Shown here: piece after piece, positions 62,784 to 64,000 of the stretch
Layout of the letters: the number at the start of each line of letters is the position of its first letter
Numbering within the stretch: the stretch's first letter is position 1
Source: Amycolatopsis mongoliensis
Lineage (GTDB): Bacteria > Actinomycetota > Actinomycetes > Mycobacteriales > Pseudonocardiaceae
Length of the DNA stretch: 64,000 nt
Reading direction: 5' to 3'
Assembly (NCBI RefSeq): GCF_030285665.1
Contig: NZ_CP127295.1
Location: forward strand, 3,658,001-3,722,000
Program-made: the position numbers and the translations under genes
The notes under the pieces: generated by a model
Databases searched by the model: none
Told to the model about the DNA's origin: nothing
The model's input: the letters and a program-made list of their open reading frames with translations, nothing else

Positions 62784-63797
62784 GTGATCACCGTCGAAAA
62801 CCTGTCCAAAACCTTTGCCACCAACGGAAATTCGGTCGTCGCCCTGCACGACGTCAGCGTCGAGGTCCAGGCCGGCTCGCTGTTCGGCGTGGTCGGGCCC
62901 GCCGGGTCGGGCAAGTCCGTCCTCGCCCGCTGCATCGCGTTGCAGGAGCGGCCCGACCGCGGCGTCGTCCGCCTCGACGGCCTCAACACCGGCACCCTCG
63001 ACGGCCGCCGCCTGCGCGAGATCCGCCGCCAGCTGGGCGTCGTCTCGACGAAGCCGGAGCTGATCGCCGAGCGCACGATCGCCGGCAACATCGCCTCCCC
63101 GCTCGAGCAGCTCGGCGTCGACGGCCCGCAGCGCCGCAGCCGGGTCGGCTCGCTGCTCGACCTCGTCGGCCTGACGCAGCGCGCGACGCAGCGTCCCGGC
63201 GAGCTGACCGAGGGCCAGCTCCGCCGCGTGGCGGTCGCGAAGGCGCTGGCGGCGGCGCCGGCGGTGCTGCTGGCCGACGACCCGACCGCCGGGATCAACC
63301 CGGAGGAGGCCGGCGCGGTGCTCACCGTGCTCGACCGCGCCCGCTCCGAGCTGGGCACCACCGTCGTGGTCACGACGCCGGACGCCGGGGTGGTCCGCCG
63401 GGTCTGCGACGACGTCGCGGTGCTCGAAGGCGGCACGGTCGTCGAGCGCGGCACCGTCCTCGACCTGATCTCGAACCCGGCCAGCCGCACCGCGCAGGCG
63501 CTGCTGCCGGCCATCGAGACCTCCCGTTCTCAGTCGTCGCGCTACGACCGCTCGGTCGACGTCGTGCTGGTCGGCTTCGCGTCGATCGGTGCGCTGCTGC
63601 CCGAGGCCGCGGGCCGCTTCGACGTCGAGTTCGCCACCATCGGCGGCGGCCTGACCCGGATCGGCGACACCCCGGTCGGCCGGTTCCGCCTCGGCGTCCG
63701 CGGCGAGCGGGCCGACGCGGCGCTGGCGTGGGTCGCCGAGCGCGGCGGCCACGTGACGCACACCGCCCGCGGCCCACAGGGCGTCGCGGCCGCCTGA
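62784..63797 (+). CDS. MetN-like ABC ATPase with NIL domain, orphan and degenerate
   Basis: 337 residues with a GTG start; GGAG lies at 62776. N-terminal ATPase half: Walker A VGPAGSGKSVLA (intact, about 35-46), but the Q-loop Gln is missing (GVVSTKPELIAERT), the signature reads LTEGQLRRV, Walker B reads VLLADDPTAG with Asp in place of the catalytic Glu, and the H-loop His is replaced (VTTPDAG). The C-terminal NIL domain (about 255-330, VDVVLVGFASIGALLPEAAGRFDVEFATIGGG) is typical of methionine-sensing MetN. MetI and MetQ are not adjacent; ispE follows. It probably has a regulatory role under SAM control. Confidence 0.87.
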   Translation: MITVENLSKTFATNGNSVVALHDVSVEVQAGSLFGVVGPAGSGKSVLARCIALQERPDRGVVRLDGLNTGTLDGRRLREIRRQLGVVSTKPELIAERTIAGNIASPLEQLGVDGPQRRSRVGSLLDLVGLTQRATQRPGELTEGQLRRVAVAKALAAAPAVLLADDPTAGINPEEAGAVLTVLDRARSELGTTVVVTTPDAGVVRRVCDDVAVLEGGTVVERGTVLDLISNPASRTAQALLPAIETSRSQSSRYDRSVDVVLVGFASIGALLPEAAGRFDVEFATIGGGLTRIGDTPVGRFRLGVRGERADAALAWVAERGGHVTHTARGPQGVAAA

Positions 63798-63802
63798 CCC
63801 CA

Positions 63803-63886
63803 GCGCCCCAGGGCGGCCTTGGGTGCGTTCAACGCACCGAAGGCCGCCTTGGTTGCGTTGAACGCAACCAAGGCCACATTGGGGCG
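63803..63886. repeat. Intergenic palindrome, family C, copy 2
   Basis: An 84-bp element between the metN-like gene and ispE, with the same layout as 48357-48441: GCGCCCCAGGGCGGCC at the left, GGTGCGT-n-ACGCACC in the centre, GCGT...ACGCAACCAAGG and GCCACATTGGGGCG at the right. The right end is identical to that of copy 1 for CCACATTGGGGCG. Confidence 0.85.
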
Positions 63887-63900
63887 TTTCCGCGGGCACG

Positions 63901-63906
63901 TAGGCT
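63901..63906 (+). promoter_or_regulatory. -10 box TAGGCT of ispE, leaderless
   Basis: TAGGCT is followed by 6 nt and the GTG at 63913, as for rsmI and rsmA. Confidence 0.55.
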
Positions 63907-63912
63907 GGTCGG

Positions 63913-64000
63913 GTGCTCGCCGTAGTTCCGCCTCCAGTCACCGTCCGGGTCCCGGCCAAGGTCAACCTGCACCTGGCGGTCGACGACCTGCGCGAAGACG
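63913..64000 (+). CDS. ispE: 4-diphosphocytidyl-2-C-methyl-D-erythritol kinase, partial
   Basis: The first 29 codons, with a GTG start, read VLAVVPPPVTVRVPAKVNLHL and then AVDDLRED before the window ends. PAKVNLHL is the N-terminal GHMP-kinase signature of IspE in the non-mevalonate isoprenoid pathway. The position after rsmA, with the metN-like gene in between, matches Rv1010-Rv1011. The kinase motifs lie beyond the edge. Confidence 0.85.
   Translation, partial: MLAVVPPPVTVRVPAKVNLHLAVDDLRED

Overview
This is a high-GC actinobacterial chromosome segment. Gene content, GC-ending codon use, frequent GTG starts and gene order point to a Pseudonocardiales member, most likely Amycolatopsis or a close relative. 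That placement is inferred from gene families and from gene order remembered from Mycobacterium tuberculosis; no search was run. I see no IS element, integrase, phage gene or CRISPR array.

Two core blocks frame the window. The left block (about 1.7-8.8 kb) holds a moaB-type gene, mscL, a SAF-domain gene, the HrcA-type redox chaperone ruc, 5-formyl-THF cyclo-ligase, galU, glp (MoeA-like divisome protein), a RimJ-type acetyltransferase, sepX/glpR and tRNA-Ala(CGC). This follows the M. tuberculosis order Rv0984 to Rv0996. The right block (about 48.4-64 kb) holds pmt, rsmI, pabB, metG, tatD, rpfB, rsmA and ispE, following Rv1002c to Rv1011. About 40 kb of lineage-specific genes lie between them, starting just after the tRNA.

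The accessory region falls into small modules. An ABC exporter, a large SARP/BTAD regulator and a P450 (9.9-16.0 kb) are linked by two arrays of GTGTCAG-type heptamers at 11-bp spacing. A translationally coupled trio (16.0-19.0 kb) encodes a ParA ATPase, a SAP/Rho-N-like protein and a RAMA-CBS-HEPN protein; it is the best candidate for an undescribed, possibly defence-related system. Then come a P450 with a secreted hydrolase, a methyltransferase beside a degenerate PAS-GGDEF-EAL protein, a DMT exporter, an MMPL exporter with an ArsR regulator, a two-component system, a TetR/SGNH/flavin-reductase locus with tandem operators, an AcoR-like regulator with exaC-type aldehyde dehydrogenase and DUF779, an M20 peptidase, MOSC/TetR, a GH20 hexosaminidase, propionyl-CoA synthetase and a membrane Ser/Thr kinase.

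Regulatory DNA is unusually legible. There is a CIRCE element before ruc, two DnaA boxes, palindromic operators for TetR- and PadR-type genes, several TAGGCT-type -10 boxes directly before start codons, and a SAM-I riboswitch plus terminator ahead of an orphan MetN-like ATPase that has lost most catalytic motifs. Several families of intergenic palindromes sit at gene 3' ends. One ABC ATPase gene (55.2-56.1 kb) is split by an apparent single-base frameshift.
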